64,000 bases of DNA from the NCBI GenBank assembly GCA_039707655.1, contig CM077667.1, positions 540,620,222-540,684,221 of the forward strand, read 5' to 3'. The translations under genes and the position numbers were made by a program. Positions 10,920 to 21,037 of this stretch are shown piece by piece (positions within the stretch are counted from its first letter, which is position 1; the number at the start of each line of letters is the position of its first letter). The notes under the pieces are model-generated. The model was not told where the DNA came from and searched no databases. It worked only from the letters and a program-made list of their open reading frames with translations. This stretch comes from Elymus sibiricus (Eukaryota; Streptophyta; Magnoliopsida; Poales; Poaceae).

Positions 10920-12482
10920 CTTTCTTGAAAAACAGCTTGTCCGCAAGCTGTAGGTTGTCAATTGCCTCCCAGGGGACCTTGGTCATAGTCATTAGCCTCG
11001 ATGAAGAAGAGCCGCGCGCACCGGTGCCCCCGAACATAAATCTCGTCACAGTTGAAGCAAAGGCCTTGGCGACGACATTCTGCTAACTCTGCTGGAGTGA
11101 GGCGCCGAACCTGCCGTGGTGGGGTTGGGTATGGAGCGGTTGACGTCAGAACAGGAGCTAGTGACACTGGTGGGGAAGGTATTGTAGTTGCGTTGAGTGG
11201 AGGGGCACAAGGACTCTGTAGGACCAGAAGGCTGGTGTGGTGACGTTGTTGGAGGGAAATGTCACTGCTCATAGGCCTTGGCGAAGGAGATGGCGGTGTG
11301 GAGGTCTGATGGCCGCTGGAGCTCGACGTCACCACGAAGACCATCGGGCAGCCCTGTTGTGTATGGAAACCGTTGTTGGGATGGTGTTAACGGCTCGTTG
11401 TTGCGGCACATGAGCGCTAGAAACCTACTGGTGTAGTCGGCAACTGAGGAAGTGAACGACAGACGTGCCAACTCGCCCAAAGGGTTGGCGCGGAGTGACG
11501 GCCCAAACTGAACATGGCAAGCTTCCTTGAACTGCTCCCATGTCGGCATGCCGAAATCACGCTCAAGCTGTAAGTACCAGAACTGAGCGTCATTCGTGAG
11601 GTCGTATGCTGCAGTCCAGACCTTGTCAGCCTCGGCTGTGTGTTGTCCACGGAAAAACTGCTCGCACCTATGGAGCCAACCAAGAGGATCGATCGAACCA
11701 TCATACGTCGGGAAGTCGAGCTTGTGAAAGCGAGGTACACCTGAACCAGAACCTGAGTCGAGGTGATTGTTAGGCAGGGGCGGAAGGAACGTGATGGGCG
11801 GGGTGGATCCATAGATGGGTTGTGCAGGGGGGCGTGGCCATAGCGGCATATGAAATCTGTTGGCAGGTGGAGATGTGAAGGCAGTAGAGGCGGCTGCGAA
11901 AATCTACTGCTGCTGCTGATGGTAGGGTGGCTGCTGCGGTTGGTAGGGTTGGTGTTGAAGGTATGGTTGCTCGTAGGTGGGTGGCAAAATTGGGGTGGGG
12001 TTTGGGGTGGGATTTAGGCTGTAGGGTGAGAGTGCCAAGTGGCCCAGATTGATATTAGGGGGTGGCTGTGGCGAGTAAGGAGATGGCTGGATGTGGTAGG
12101 GTGTTGGCATCTGATGGTGGTTGGCAACGAAAGTGAGGGGGTGGTGGGGGTGGGCAATCTGCCCGGCGGGTGGAGGTCCGCAGGCGGCGGCGATTCCCTC
12201 GCTGGAAAAGGGGACACCAAAGGTGTTGTTGGCGAGGGGAAGCACGAGGGGCGAGTTGTCGCTGGGGAGGAGGGCCTGGCCCGCGGAGGTGGCAGCTGCT
12301 GCAGCCTTGGAATCTAGAGGTGAGGGCAGGGCCGGCAGCCGCTGCTCGAGCGTCGTCAAGCGCTGCACCAGCCCGGCGAGGAGAGTCTGGTCCTCCTCTC
12401 ATTGGCGTGCGAAGGCCTCCAATTGCTTCGTGATGATCTTCATCTGCTCCACAACCTCGATCTCGATTTCTTTGTCCCCCAT
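10920..12482 (-). pseudogene. Gypsy gag polyprotein with chromovirus-like zinc knuckle, broken
   Basis: Gag packages the element's RNA into particles. The start is the ATG at 12480-12482 (MGDKEIEIEVVEQ), shortly after the primer-binding site. The order is: a short N-terminal helix, a long Pro/Gln/Tyr-rich low-complexity region (to about 11910), a retrotransposon gag core with FPTYDGSIDPLGWLHRCEQF and WEQFKEACHVQFGP, and a zinc knuckle CFNCDEIYVRGHRC. The frame is broken by TGA at 12399-12401, TAG at 11904-11906, TGA at 11262-11264 and a frameshift near 11200-11340. After the knuckle it runs straight into AIDNLQLADKLFFKKGRDFM (about 10905-10975), which resembles the C-terminal tail of a chromodomain integrase. 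Confidence 0.8.
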
Positions 12483-12505
12483 TGTAGATGGCTCTGATAC
12501 CAAAT

Positions 12506-12761
12506 TGTAAGAACTACTGCTGACCTAACCCTAATTACTGGAAAGTAGATGAAAGTAAATGACAATATTCTTCTCTGCTTTATTGAGAGGGGTCGGCCCC
12601 TTTATATAATAGACAAGACTTGGCCAACAAGCCGGTAAATCTATTTAAACTCTAATACTATCTCTAAACTGACTGGACTCTTTCCTAACAAAGATGCTTA
12701 ATCAACTAGGACTCTAATTAAGGAATATGACTCCATGTTTGATGGGCTGGTCCACATAACA
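12506..12761 (-). repeat. 5' LTR of non-autonomous Gypsy
   Basis: The 256 bp LTR runs TGTAAGAACTACTGCTG to CCACATAACA on the plus strand. It has the same length as the 3' LTR, with intact TG/CA ends. The primer-binding site follows directly on its interior side. Confidence 0.9.
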
Positions 12762-12843
12762 AATACTTCATAAATTATAGATATGTTTGAGACGTATCAG
12801 CGGACGAGCACCCGCCACTGATGCCAAGTTAGCATGGCGGGAG

Positions 12844-14622
12844 TGTTGGACATATGCCCTAGAGGCAATAATAAATTAGTTATTATCATATTTCCTTGTT
12901 CATGATAATCGTTTATTATCCATGCTATAATTGTATTGATTGGAAACTCAGATACATGTGTGGATACATAGACAACACTGTGTCCCTAGTGAGCCTCTAC
13001 TAGACTAGCTCGTTAATCAAAGATGGTTAAGGTTTCCTGACCATTGACATGAGTTATCATTTGATAACGTGATCACATCATTAGGAGAATGATGTGATGG
13101 ACAAGACCCAACCTTAAGCATAGCATATGACCGTGTTAGTTTATTGCTACTACTTTATCCATGTCAAGTATCTGTTCCTACGACCATGAGATCACGCAAC
13201 TCCCTGACACCGTATGAATGCCTTGTGTGTATCAAACGTCACAACGTAACTGGGTGACTATAAAGGTGCTCTACAGGTATCTCCGAGGGTGTCTGTTGGG
13301 TTGGCGTGGATCGAGACTGGGATTTGTCACTCCGTATGACGGAGAGGTATATCTGGGCCCACTCGGTAACACAACATCACAAGAAGCTTGCAAGCAATGT
13401 GACTAAGGAGTTAGGGATCTTGTGTTACGGAACGAGTAAAGAGACTTGCCGGTAACGAGACTGAACTAGGTATGGAGATACCGACGATCGAATCTCGGGC
13501 AAGTAACATACCGATGGACAAAGGGAAATACATACGGGATTGTCTGAATCCTTGACATCGTGGTTCGACCGATAAAGATCTTCGTAGAATATGTAGGAAC
13601 CAATATGGGCATCCAGGTCCCGCTATTGGTTATTGACCGTAGAGTTGTCTCGGTCATGTCTACATAGTTCTCGAACCCGCAGGGTCTGCACACCTAACGT
13701 TCGGTGACGATTTGGTATTGTTGAGTTATATATGTTGGTGACCGAAGGTTGTTCGGAGTCCCGGATGAGATCCCAGACATCACGAGGAGTTCCGGAATGG
13801 TCCGGAGGTAAAGATTTATATATGGGAAGTCATATTTTGGCTATCGGAAAAGTTTCGGGTTTTTCCGGTATTATACCGGGAAGCTTCTAGAAGGTTCCGG
13901 AAACTTCCGGAGGAGTCCGTAAGTCCACCAAGGGTTCCACCACGTCCCAAGGGTTTGCATGGGCTGAGGGGAGGCGCCCTGGCCTTATTGGGCCAGGCGC
14001 ACAAGTCCCTCAAGGCCCATGTGGCTTGGGAGAGGTGGAAACTCCACCTGTTTATGGAAAGGGAGGGAATTGGACTAGGAGTCCAACTCCCCCCCCCTTG
14101 GCTGCGCCCTAGGGCTTCGAGGGGTTGATCTCCACGCCCCTCCACCTATATATAGAGGGGAGGGGGTGCCCCAAGAGCACACACGAAGCCCTTGGCGCCC
14201 CTCTCTCTCCCTAGATCGTTTTCTCCTCCGTTCGCGGTTTCGGTAGCGCTAGGCGTAGCCCTGTCGGGATAGCACCACCACCACCGCCACCACGCCGTCG
14301 TGTTGACGGAGAACTCATCTACTACTCCGACCTCGCTCGCTAGATCAAGGAGGCGGAGACGTCATCGAGCTGTACGTGTGCTGAACGCGGAGGTGTCGTC
14401 CGTTCGGCGCTAGATCGGGACGGATCGTGATTGGATCGCGGGACGGATTGCGATTTGGATCATGAAGACGTTCGACTACATCAACCGCGTTTCTTAACGC
14501 TTCCCGCTTAGCGGTCTACAAGGGTATTTAGATCCACTCTCCTCTCGTAGATGTTGATCTCCATAGATAGATCTTGGGTGTTCGTAGGAATTTTTTTGTT
14601 TCCCATGCAACGTTCCCCAACA
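12844..14622 (+). repeat. BARE/Angela-type LTR
   Basis: The 1779 bp LTR has TG...CA ends. Landmarks shared with the Angela LTRs at 53456-55187 and 60215-61949 include CCCTAGAGGCAATAATAAAT, the GATGTGATGGACAAGACCCAA stretch (read in part), TCCGGA-rich blocks near 13740-13920 and the TATATATAG promoter. Confidence 0.88.
14146..14155 (+). promoter_or_regulatory. TATA box of BARE/Angela-type LTR
   Basis: CTATATATAG sits in the last third of the LTR, downstream of a C-rich stretch, where BARE/Angela LTRs carry their promoter. Transcription would run right towards the primer-binding site. Confidence 0.6.
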
Positions 14623-15163
14623 GTGGCATCATGAGCTAGGTCTATGCGTAGATAACATGCACGAGTAGAACACAAAAGATTTTGTGGGTGTTGATATTCA
14701 TATTGCTTACCTCCCTAGTGTTATCTTGATTCGGCGGTATTGTGGGATGAAGCGGCTCGGACCAACCTTACTCGTCCACGTACGAGAGACCGGTTCCATC
14801 GACTGACATGCACTTGTTGCATAAAGATGGCTGGCGGGTGTCTGTCTCTCCCACTTTAGTTGAATCGGATTCGACAGAGGCGGTCCTTGTAGAAGGTTAA
14901 AAGACAACTTGAGTATCACCTTTGTGGCTTTGCGTAGGTAAGAACAGTTCTTACTAGTTGCCCATAGCAGCCACGTAAAACTTGCAACAACAAAGTAGAT
15001 GACATCTAACTTGTTTTTGCAGGGCATGTTGTGATGTGATATGGCCAAGACGTGATGTGATATATGTGATGTATGAGATGATCATGTTTTGTATAGATGA
15101 TCACGACTTGCATGTCGATGAGTACGACAACCGACATGAGCCATAGGGTTGTCTTTAATTAAT

Positions 15164-15498
15164 TTGTGTCACTTGCTTATATTTTCTTTTTTTTGCTCAC
15201 ACATAATATAAGCCGAGTTTTTCGGACACTCGGCTCACATAGACGGGACACATGGCCCTACCGTTAATATCTGGTTGCCGTGATGTTACTTTATTAAACC
15301 AAGAGCCTCGTATAAGTACTCGGTTTATATATATAAACCGAGCTTTTTTTTCATGCCTCTCGGTTTACCCTGATAAGCTGGTCCTTTGTAAGCTGTGTAG
15401 TGTAATCCAGGACTTTTACTCGGCTTATATATAAGCCGAGTTGAAGTCAGACATAAGTCGAGTGTATTGGGTACTCGGCTTTAAAAAAATCTATAGTG
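15164..15498. mobile_element. Terminus of a second CACTA-type element
   Basis: The right end, read on the minus strand, is CACTATAGATTTTTTTAAAG. Inside it are at least six copies of AAGCCGAG/CTCGGCTT, several paired as near-perfect palindromes: CTCGGTTTATATATATAAACCGAG at about 15319-15343 (read in two halves) and CTCGGCTTATATATAAGCCGAG at about 15419-15440. A CACTA start plus a subterminal palindrome array is the signature of this superfamily. The left part is missing, cut at the BARE/Angela leader. No transposase is present. Confidence 0.7.
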
Positions 15499-16356
15499 AT
15501 GGGTCAGTTGGACTCCGGATTTTTTAGAAAACTCTACATTTATACAAGGTTTCTTTTGGAGCTGCATCTTCCAAAACGTAGGGGAGGATCAAATTTACAA
15601 TAGGTGACTTCTCTTTTTGCCAGAAATTTTCAATAGTTGACTTGATTCTAGAAAACAAAATCGATTTTTTTCTTTGTAATTGGGCGTTTCCTAACTGACT
15701 GTCCTTATCTGATTGGACTATCCTCCTATACACCTTGGTTTTTCGTATTTTTTTTTCTTCGAGCAACCTTTCAGTCTAGCTTCAACAAATGCGGCTGCAT
15801 GATAGGAGTGCCCAAAGTTACAACGTAATTTTGTACGTGGAGCCAATAGAATGTTGGCTAGTTTTTCAGACAAGACCAACATTTCGAAACAGATATTCGC
15901 TCCCACTGTATATATATAAAGCTAAAATGGTCGAACATATATAAGATGGTGGGAAAATTCCAAAACAAACAAACCAAAAGAAGAAAAAAGACTGCCAGGG
16001 GTAAAATCTGTCACAAAGCTGAAAGTAGGGGGTAAAAAAATTTAGATTTACTTGTGTTTTCGATGTTCATGTTTGTGTAACAAGATGCTTGACAACTTGC
16101 ATGCGAAATGGTATAGCATTGCTTCGTCAGTGAAAAGATAACAAAACTAAATGTAGTATTTGGAGGTAACACTTCGTGTTCACCTTGTCTTTTTTGCCCA
16201 GGTTAAAATGCTAAAGCTTTCCATCTAAAAAATTTACAGGTAGAGTTTTGATATGACCATGAACACATCCATTTTTTTTGGATTTTTTTCGACATTTGAA
16301 AAAGACATTTTCACGCGCGGGAGCATGGGCCCCTGGTAGCCGAACTGGATTTCAGG
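15499..16356. other. Intergenic stretch 3' of the GDSL gene
   Basis: This is AT-rich DNA with homopolymer runs. Two short overlapping minus-strand frames (15524-15766 and 15718-15906) could be one broken frame, joined across an A/T run near 15750, but I recognise no family in it. The final ~100 bp should hold the 3' untranslated region of the GDSL gene; I see no canonical AATAAA there. Confidence 0.4.
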
Positions 16357-17866
16357 TTAATAGACCATATCATCGCGGACAACGCTGGCAATGGGTGGGT
16401 GCGCGTAGGGGCCCTTGAGCCAGGTGTTGGCGATGAAGCGGTAGGGTGCCTCGGTGAGGTGGATGCCGTCCCAGCTGACGTGCGCATCGGGGTCGTCGCA
16501 CTCCGTGGCGCCGGGCAGCCCGCACGACGAGCTCATGTTGTAGTTATAAGGGCCACCGCCGCCGCAGCATGCCCTTAGGGCCCCCCTCTTGTACCCTGAA
16601 GTTGCAGTTGGCCACAAATATCGTTATTACATTACACATTATTATCTTGAAAAATAAATACTCTGTACCTAAAGTTGTATTCTTTCTCATTGAAACAGGA
16701 CAGAGCAGAAGAGAACACACACACTATAGTAGGAAAGGAAGGAAGTAGGAATCAAATAAGGAACAAGACGTAGGGGGTGTGGTTGGGAGCGGGGCTGACC
16801 GTAGAGGTGAGGTGTGCGTGCGAACTGGATGTAGGGGGTGTAGTAGTCGGCATAGATGATGCGGGAATCCGGGCGGCGGCGCTGGAGCTGGTCGAGGGCG
16901 ACGCGGAGCAGGGCGTTGTGGTAGAGGGCGACGCCGTTGAACTTCTTGAGGCAGCCGGTGCGCGGGTCATAGTCGCTACGGTTCTCCGACGGGTACATGG
17001 TGAGCGTGATGGGGATGCACCCGGCGGGGAGGTTGCCCGGCACAAGCACGTGTCGCGCGCCCTCATCGAGCAGAGCCTCGATGCCGCTGATGATGGACTC
17101 CACCACCTTGGGCACCATCTTCGTCTTCACCTTGTCCAAGCTCCACTCGGCCTTCCACGCAAAGCTGTAGTCGTTGCCGCCCAATTCGCCGAACACGAAA
17201 AGCGCCTTCCCGAAAAAGTCCTTGCACTCTGCATTTCGTTCGTTTTTTATTTGTTTGTTTCATCCAAGAAATCGATCGACAAGTGAACTCAGAACCGATG
17301 ATGTATCGATCGGCGTTGATTAAAATACCTTGCGGGGAGGAGCAGACGGTCTCCTTGACCTCCTGGAACCACTCGAGCTGGCAGTTCATGGAAGTGTTGA
17401 ACGGCGGGATGCTCCACACGTTGTTGTCCCTGAAGTACTTGAGCGGCAGCGCGGTGGCGCCCATCACCGCGAAGTTGGCGCCCTGGCTGAAGTTAGTGCC
17501 CTTGTTCGCCGACGGCGGCAGCAGCGGGACTCCCAACGCCTCGGCTGCAATGCATACATCAATCAATCATCCATTTCGAGGATTCGGCAGGCACATGTAC
17601 AAGTGCGATCGACAGATGGAGCACGTGCCCAGGAAGTCGATGACAAGACGGCCGTTGGAGCAGCGGGCGTACGGGGGCGGGAACTTGGGCATGTTGGGCA
17701 GCTTGCCGGAGTTGATGATGACAAAGTTGCCTGTGTCGGAGAAGGAGTCGCCGAAGCTGAATATGGCGTTGTAGTACTGTGGCAACGGAGCCGTCTCCGC
17801 CGCCATCGAAGCGGCGGCCAGACACAGGAGGACGCACCACGATGGCAACCCCCTCGCCCTCTCCAT
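16357..17866 (-). CDS. GDSL esterase/lipase, four exons
   Basis: This is a secreted SGNH-fold serine hydrolase that would cleave ester or lipid substrates; the natural substrate cannot be told from sequence. Inferred exons, 5' to 3': 17866-17629, 17544-17329, 17228-16800 and 16595-16357. They join to 1122 nt, or 373 residues, a normal family length. Residues 1-23 form a signal peptide. Block I is FSFGDSFSDTGN with nucleophile Ser41. Block II is GANFAVMGAT (about 101-110), with Gly108. Block III is GELGGNDY with Asn170. Block V is DGIHLTEA with Asp337 and His340. All catalytic residues are present and the frame is intact. Introns 2 and 3 are GT-AG, while intron 1 appears to be GC-AG. I chose the ATG at 17866 because the signal peptide begins there; an in-frame ATG at 17923 would bury it. 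The high GC content contrasts with its AT-rich flanks. Confidence 0.93.
17545..17628 (-). other. GDSL gene intron 1, apparent GC-AG intron
   Basis: This is an 84 bp intron. The donor reads CTGG|GCACGT and the acceptor ATTGCAG|CCGAGG. Only this pairing keeps the family-typical DFLAEALG reading. The nearest GT (17625-17624) would shift the frame. GC donors are a known minor class in plants. Confidence 0.75.
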
Positions 17867-17965
17867 GGTCACCACGAAACCAAAGTTGGCCCTCACAAAC
17901 AGTGTGCGGAAGAAAGAAGACAAGGGAAGAGGAAATGGGAGAGCTACAAGAAAACGCGTGGTCTG

Positions 17966-17974
17966 CTATATAAC
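17966..17974 (-). promoter_or_regulatory. Probable TATA box of the GDSL gene
   Basis: On the minus strand GTTATATAG lies about 100 bp upstream of the chosen ATG, so transcription would start near 17935-17945 and give a 5' leader of about 70-80 nt. I see no experimentally known element beyond this. Confidence 0.5.
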
Positions 17975-18099
17975 AACCCCCTAAGCACTGCTTTTCTTGT
18001 AGTCGGAGAAAAGCGGGAGGTTTACTGTTCAAAGTCCGTACATTCTAGCCAGTGATGAGCTAGCGAACGTGGCTTCAGTTTCTACTACCTCCCAGCCTG

Positions 18100-18933
18100 A
18101 TGGATCGCGTCAAGGTTGGAACGAGATTTGGCGCTGTGATGTTCCACCCAAAAGCTAGAACGAACAAGCATCAGGTATGTGGGCAACGACTGGTTTTTTC
18201 ACCTTCTCAATGAGATCGATGAAGACACTCGTGCACACCTTATGATGTTATTTTAGAGAATATGGTATGTTAGGAATGAACTGGTGCACTCTAACCATTG
18301 CCTCCTGTACATGTTTCAGTCCGGTTCCTAGCTAGCTACTTAGCCTCTTTGCAAGCTATTAAGTATACCACGGTCATTGATCCAGTAAAGCGAAAATCTG
18401 TCCTTGGTCTAGAATACAAACATAAAGTGCACCAATTTTTATTGACCTAGAGCACAGACGGATCATGGTCAAAACCAACTACTGGAAGTGTAAAGTTAAA
18501 CACAAATGGTTCGGTGTCACAGTCAAATGCAGGAGCAGGTATGGTCCTTAGAGATCACGCTGGATCGGTCATCCTTACATCATGCAGGCACCTTTACTCA
18601 TACGGAGATATATTGGAAGGTGAGTTGTTGGCTTTGAAAGAACGAATTTCTTTGGCACTGCAATGGAGTAATTTACCCATCGACATCGAAACGGATTGTT
18701 TAGAGGCCATCACCATGATAAGAGAAGGAGCTGGAAACAAATCAAAATATGCTTTTATAGCGAGAGAGATCTTTTTTAGAGAGAGAGAGATTCTTGCATT
18801 ACTCCTTTTCGTCGGAACTATAATAGGGCTAGTCACTTCATGGCTAATTGTGGTAGGTTGCAATGCCGAATTGCTGTTTGGCTAGGCTCTGGTCCAGAAG
18901 AGGTCCTGGAGATTATTGAACGAGATGTAAACT
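18100..18933 (+). pseudogene. LINE C-terminal remnant (zinc-binding and RNase H-like region)
   Basis: The plus-strand translation gives pieces of the C-terminus of a plant non-LTR reverse transcriptase. First comes WNEIWRCDVPPK (about 18119-18155), as in the zf-RVT region. Next is LMMLFWRIWYVRNELVH-like text near 18240-18295, interrupted by a stop. Last is an RNase H-like fold beginning VKLNTNGSVSQSNAGAGMVL (18490-18550) and running through ETDCLEAITMI. A frameshift near 18775-18790 moves the tail (WLGSGPEEVLEIIERDVN, ending about 18933) to another frame. It is a decayed fragment with no reverse transcriptase core. A host RVT_3-type gene is a less likely alternative. Confidence 0.72.
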
Positions 18934-20280
18934 GAACTTCTAGTAATGCAAGAATTATTTTTCGCAAAAAAATACTATATAACAGGGCACATGGATTACG
19001 ACTTATTATAGGGGCCTCGACGACATCCCGTAAAATTACCAGTTTGTTAATCGCCGACGCGCCATGGACTTTTGTGAGGATCCCCATATGGGTTCCGAGC
19101 CCCGCAATTGTTGGTTTCCACGATCCATTAATTGTTTTAGATCATCGCTCCCGCATTACGTGGTGCATTAATTACCACGCTCCCTGTCGATCGTGATCTG
19201 GATGCGTTTAGCGCTTAATTAACCAGGATTCCTCATAAAAGAAAAATTAACATCGTTTTTTTTTTTTTTGCGGGGGGAAAAATCAACATCGTTGACACTT
19301 CAGGCTTCTTGGGAAGTATACTTGATGCACCGTCATCTACTAGTAAATGAAGAAAAAAGAAAAGGAGAATTCATCAAGATTCCTGTCTCCTGGTACTATA
19401 TACGTATTATGTTAATCCCACGTTCATCTGAGCAGGGCTCCAGGGTTAGAGTCAAGGGGAAGAAGGGATCATACGTACTGATACGGCAGGGCACGTTGTA
19501 GAGAGAGGGGCAGCACTAACACTCCCCAGATAGGCGCTAGAAAAATAATTATCGGAGATTCGGCTATCTCCCCCATCCCTATCTACGACGACATGGCCAG
19601 CCACCACAAAATATCTCCCCCATCATTTTTTGACCGATAACATGAGAGCTGTTATATTCTTTGTTTTTGATATAGCTTACCACTCATGTCAGGTGGTGAG
19701 AGCTGTTATATTCATTTTAAAAAAGAACATGGTGCGAGGACCCCACACTGCTAAGTTTGAAGAAAGACCAGACAAAAACCTGAACAACAGCAACTGCACG
19801 TAGCAAAACCAAGTCTAAAGCACCACAACACATATGAAACATCGGTGAGGCTGACAACACACAACACACATGGATGGGCTGTTAAGCATCGACTTCACCA
19901 CTACCAAAGTGCACACCGCACCGTCGCATCAATCCGATCTGCTACAAACATATTGGTCAACCTGATCGCCACCGGAGAGGGGCGATATGTCCAAAACAAG
20001 GCAGACATATGCCGTTCCGATCCCACAACAAGGACTAACATGGCTCGTCTGACGCTCCTCACATGTGAGGAGTGCTCCCGCTGCCCTCGGTCGGCCAACA
20101 GCCAGCTAGTCCACGAACGCACCACCGCAGGCTCCATGTCCATCCACCACCACCGGCTGCCGACCAAAGCCACAACATCACAATCGAGTCATATCGCTTC
20201 TTCCATTGACGCTTACCTACTTGTACAAGGAAAGGTGTATGTCCTGGTAGTAGTTTTTACTTGGGGCCACACGAGCACCT
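18934..20280. other. Unassigned intergenic stretch
   Basis: I see no supported gene. A T14 run at about 19257-19270 is flanked by near-identical AAAAATTAACATCG / AAAAATCAACATCG. A second small direct repeat, GAGAGCTGTTATATTC, occurs near 19645 and 19698. The plus-strand frame at 19845-20288 has the composition of chance sequence. Confidence 0.4.
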
Positions 20281-20288
20281 TTATTTAG

Positions 20289-21029
20289 GGGTCCCGATAT
20301 TCACCACACGTGTGGCATATTAGACATGTGCCCACACACCGTGTGTGGCATACGTAGGAGGCAGCTCACACAGGTCGTGTGTGGGCGAACAATAGAACTG
20401 CCCACACGTGTGGGCGCGGCTACTTCGTGCCACACGCCCAACAAGTACTAGTCATCTCCACCCGCGTGTGTGGCACGAAGCAAATCTGCCCATACGTCCT
20501 CACGCAGCTACGTTAGTTACCCGCGGGATGGCAACTCTAGTTACCCCCAGGGATGGCAACTCTAGTTATCCCGGATGACTGTAGTTGTAAAAGCATGGCA
20601 ACTCTCTATGTTTTGGTTCAACCATAGTTGCCATGTGTGTTTACCTGTTTGTCAGGTGCGCGCAACTGCAGTTGCCATCTAGCAACGAATCGTAGTTGCC
20701 ATGTGTGTTTAAGTAGTTGCCACGTACGCGCACTGCAGTTGCCATCTAGCAACGTATGAGTGATGTGTGGGCGAAGAGCAGTTCGCCCACACGCGGTGGA
20801 CTAGGTGATGACTATGTGGGAAGAAACCGGTTCGCCCACACGGCGCAGCTGGCAACCGCGCGTTATGGGTCGTGTGGGTGAACTCTCCAACGCCCACACA
20901 CACGATGATGCCTACGTGGCACAGAAATTCCAACAGATTCCTTTAAGATTCGTGCAAAATAGAATCAACGTGGATAGACGCGTGTGGGCGAAGTGCAAAC
21001 TGCCACACGTGTGGGCGTTATCTTTTCCC
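20289..21029. mobile_element. 741 bp non-autonomous TIR DNA transposon
   Basis: Perfect 8 bp direct repeats TTATTTAG flank it (20281-20288 and 21030-21037). The ends form a 29 bp imperfect inverted repeat. The left end starts GGGTCCCGATATTCACC and the right end, read inward, GGGAAAAGATAACGCCC. Both run into the identical CCACACGTGTGGCA, and 21 of 29 positions match. The interior is packed with GTGTGGGCG/CGCCCACAC units in both orientations and with AGTTGCCATC units. It has no coding capacity. The 8 bp duplication fits hAT; the G-starting long inverted repeats fit a Mutator-like element (9 bp with one mismatch), so the superfamily is open. Confidence 0.72.
20620..20760. repeat. Tandem AGTTGCCAT repeat block inside the TIR element
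   Basis: Two ~62 bp units in tandem (about 20631-20690 and 20693-20757) each run AGTTGCCATGTGTGTTTA ... GCAGTTGCCATCTAGCAACG. Related inverted or partial units (ATGGCAACTCTAGTTA) lie at 20527-20570. Confidence 0.7.
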
Positions 21030-21037
21030 TTATTTAG

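Larger units (their letters stand above)
10657..12761 (-). mobile_element. Non-autonomous Gypsy element, gag only
   Basis: This 2105 bp element is flanked by perfect 5 bp duplications AATAC (10652-10656 and 12762-12766). Its two 256 bp LTRs (10657-10912 and 12506-12761) differ at about five positions. The primer-binding site TGGTATCAGAGCC lies just inside the right LTR (12488-12503, minus strand). A purine-rich tract (AAGAAAGGGAGAGATT) abuts the left LTR. The interior encodes a gag-like protein but no protease, reverse transcriptase, RNase H or integrase core. The last codons resemble the tail of a Gypsy integrase, which suggests an internal deletion of pol. Confidence 0.9.
10490..12799 (-). 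repeat. Gypsy LTR fragment (TGATACGTCTC type), interrupted
   Basis: Read on the minus strand from 12799, the sequence starts TGATACGTCTCAAACATATC and continues ACCTATTAACTTGGTGCCC and TTTTTGTTTCGTAGAAAA. These are landmarks of the abundant Triticeae Gypsy LTR that begins TGATACGTCTCCAACG. The fragment fades out near 10490. It is split by the 2.1 kb element at 10657-12761. The remaining 44 bp to 12843 are GC-rich and unassigned. Confidence 0.65.
12844..15163 (+). mobile_element. Truncated BARE/Angela-type Copia (LTR plus leader)
   Basis: A complete 1779 bp LTR (12844-14622) starts TGTTGGACATATGCCCTAG and ends ACGTTCCCCAACA. It is followed by the tRNA-primer site GTGGCATCATGAGC and about 540 bp of untranslated leader. 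The leader matches the Angela element on the other strand (59680-60214), including the TTAATTAA near 15158. Sequence identity stops there, and a CACTA-type terminus follows. No gag or pol remains, so the element is a 5' truncated relic facing right. Confidence 0.85.

Noticed and set aside
15524..15906. Two overlapping minus-strand ORFs as a broken gene
   Set aside because: They are lysine-rich, AT-driven frames with no recognisable family; left as unassigned.
16777..18055. Plus-strand ORFs up to 241 codons opposite the GDSL gene
   Set aside because: They are antisense frames of high-GC exons, with the GDSL motifs on the other strand explaining the sequence.
19845..20288. 147-codon plus-strand ORF
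   Set aside because: It is rich in Thr, Ser, His and Arg with no domain, and runs into the target duplication of the TIR element; likely chance.
20289..21029. CRISPR-like array of short repeats
   Set aside because: Units vary, occur in both orientations and lack regular spacers, and the setting is a plant nuclear genome; a TIR element explains it.
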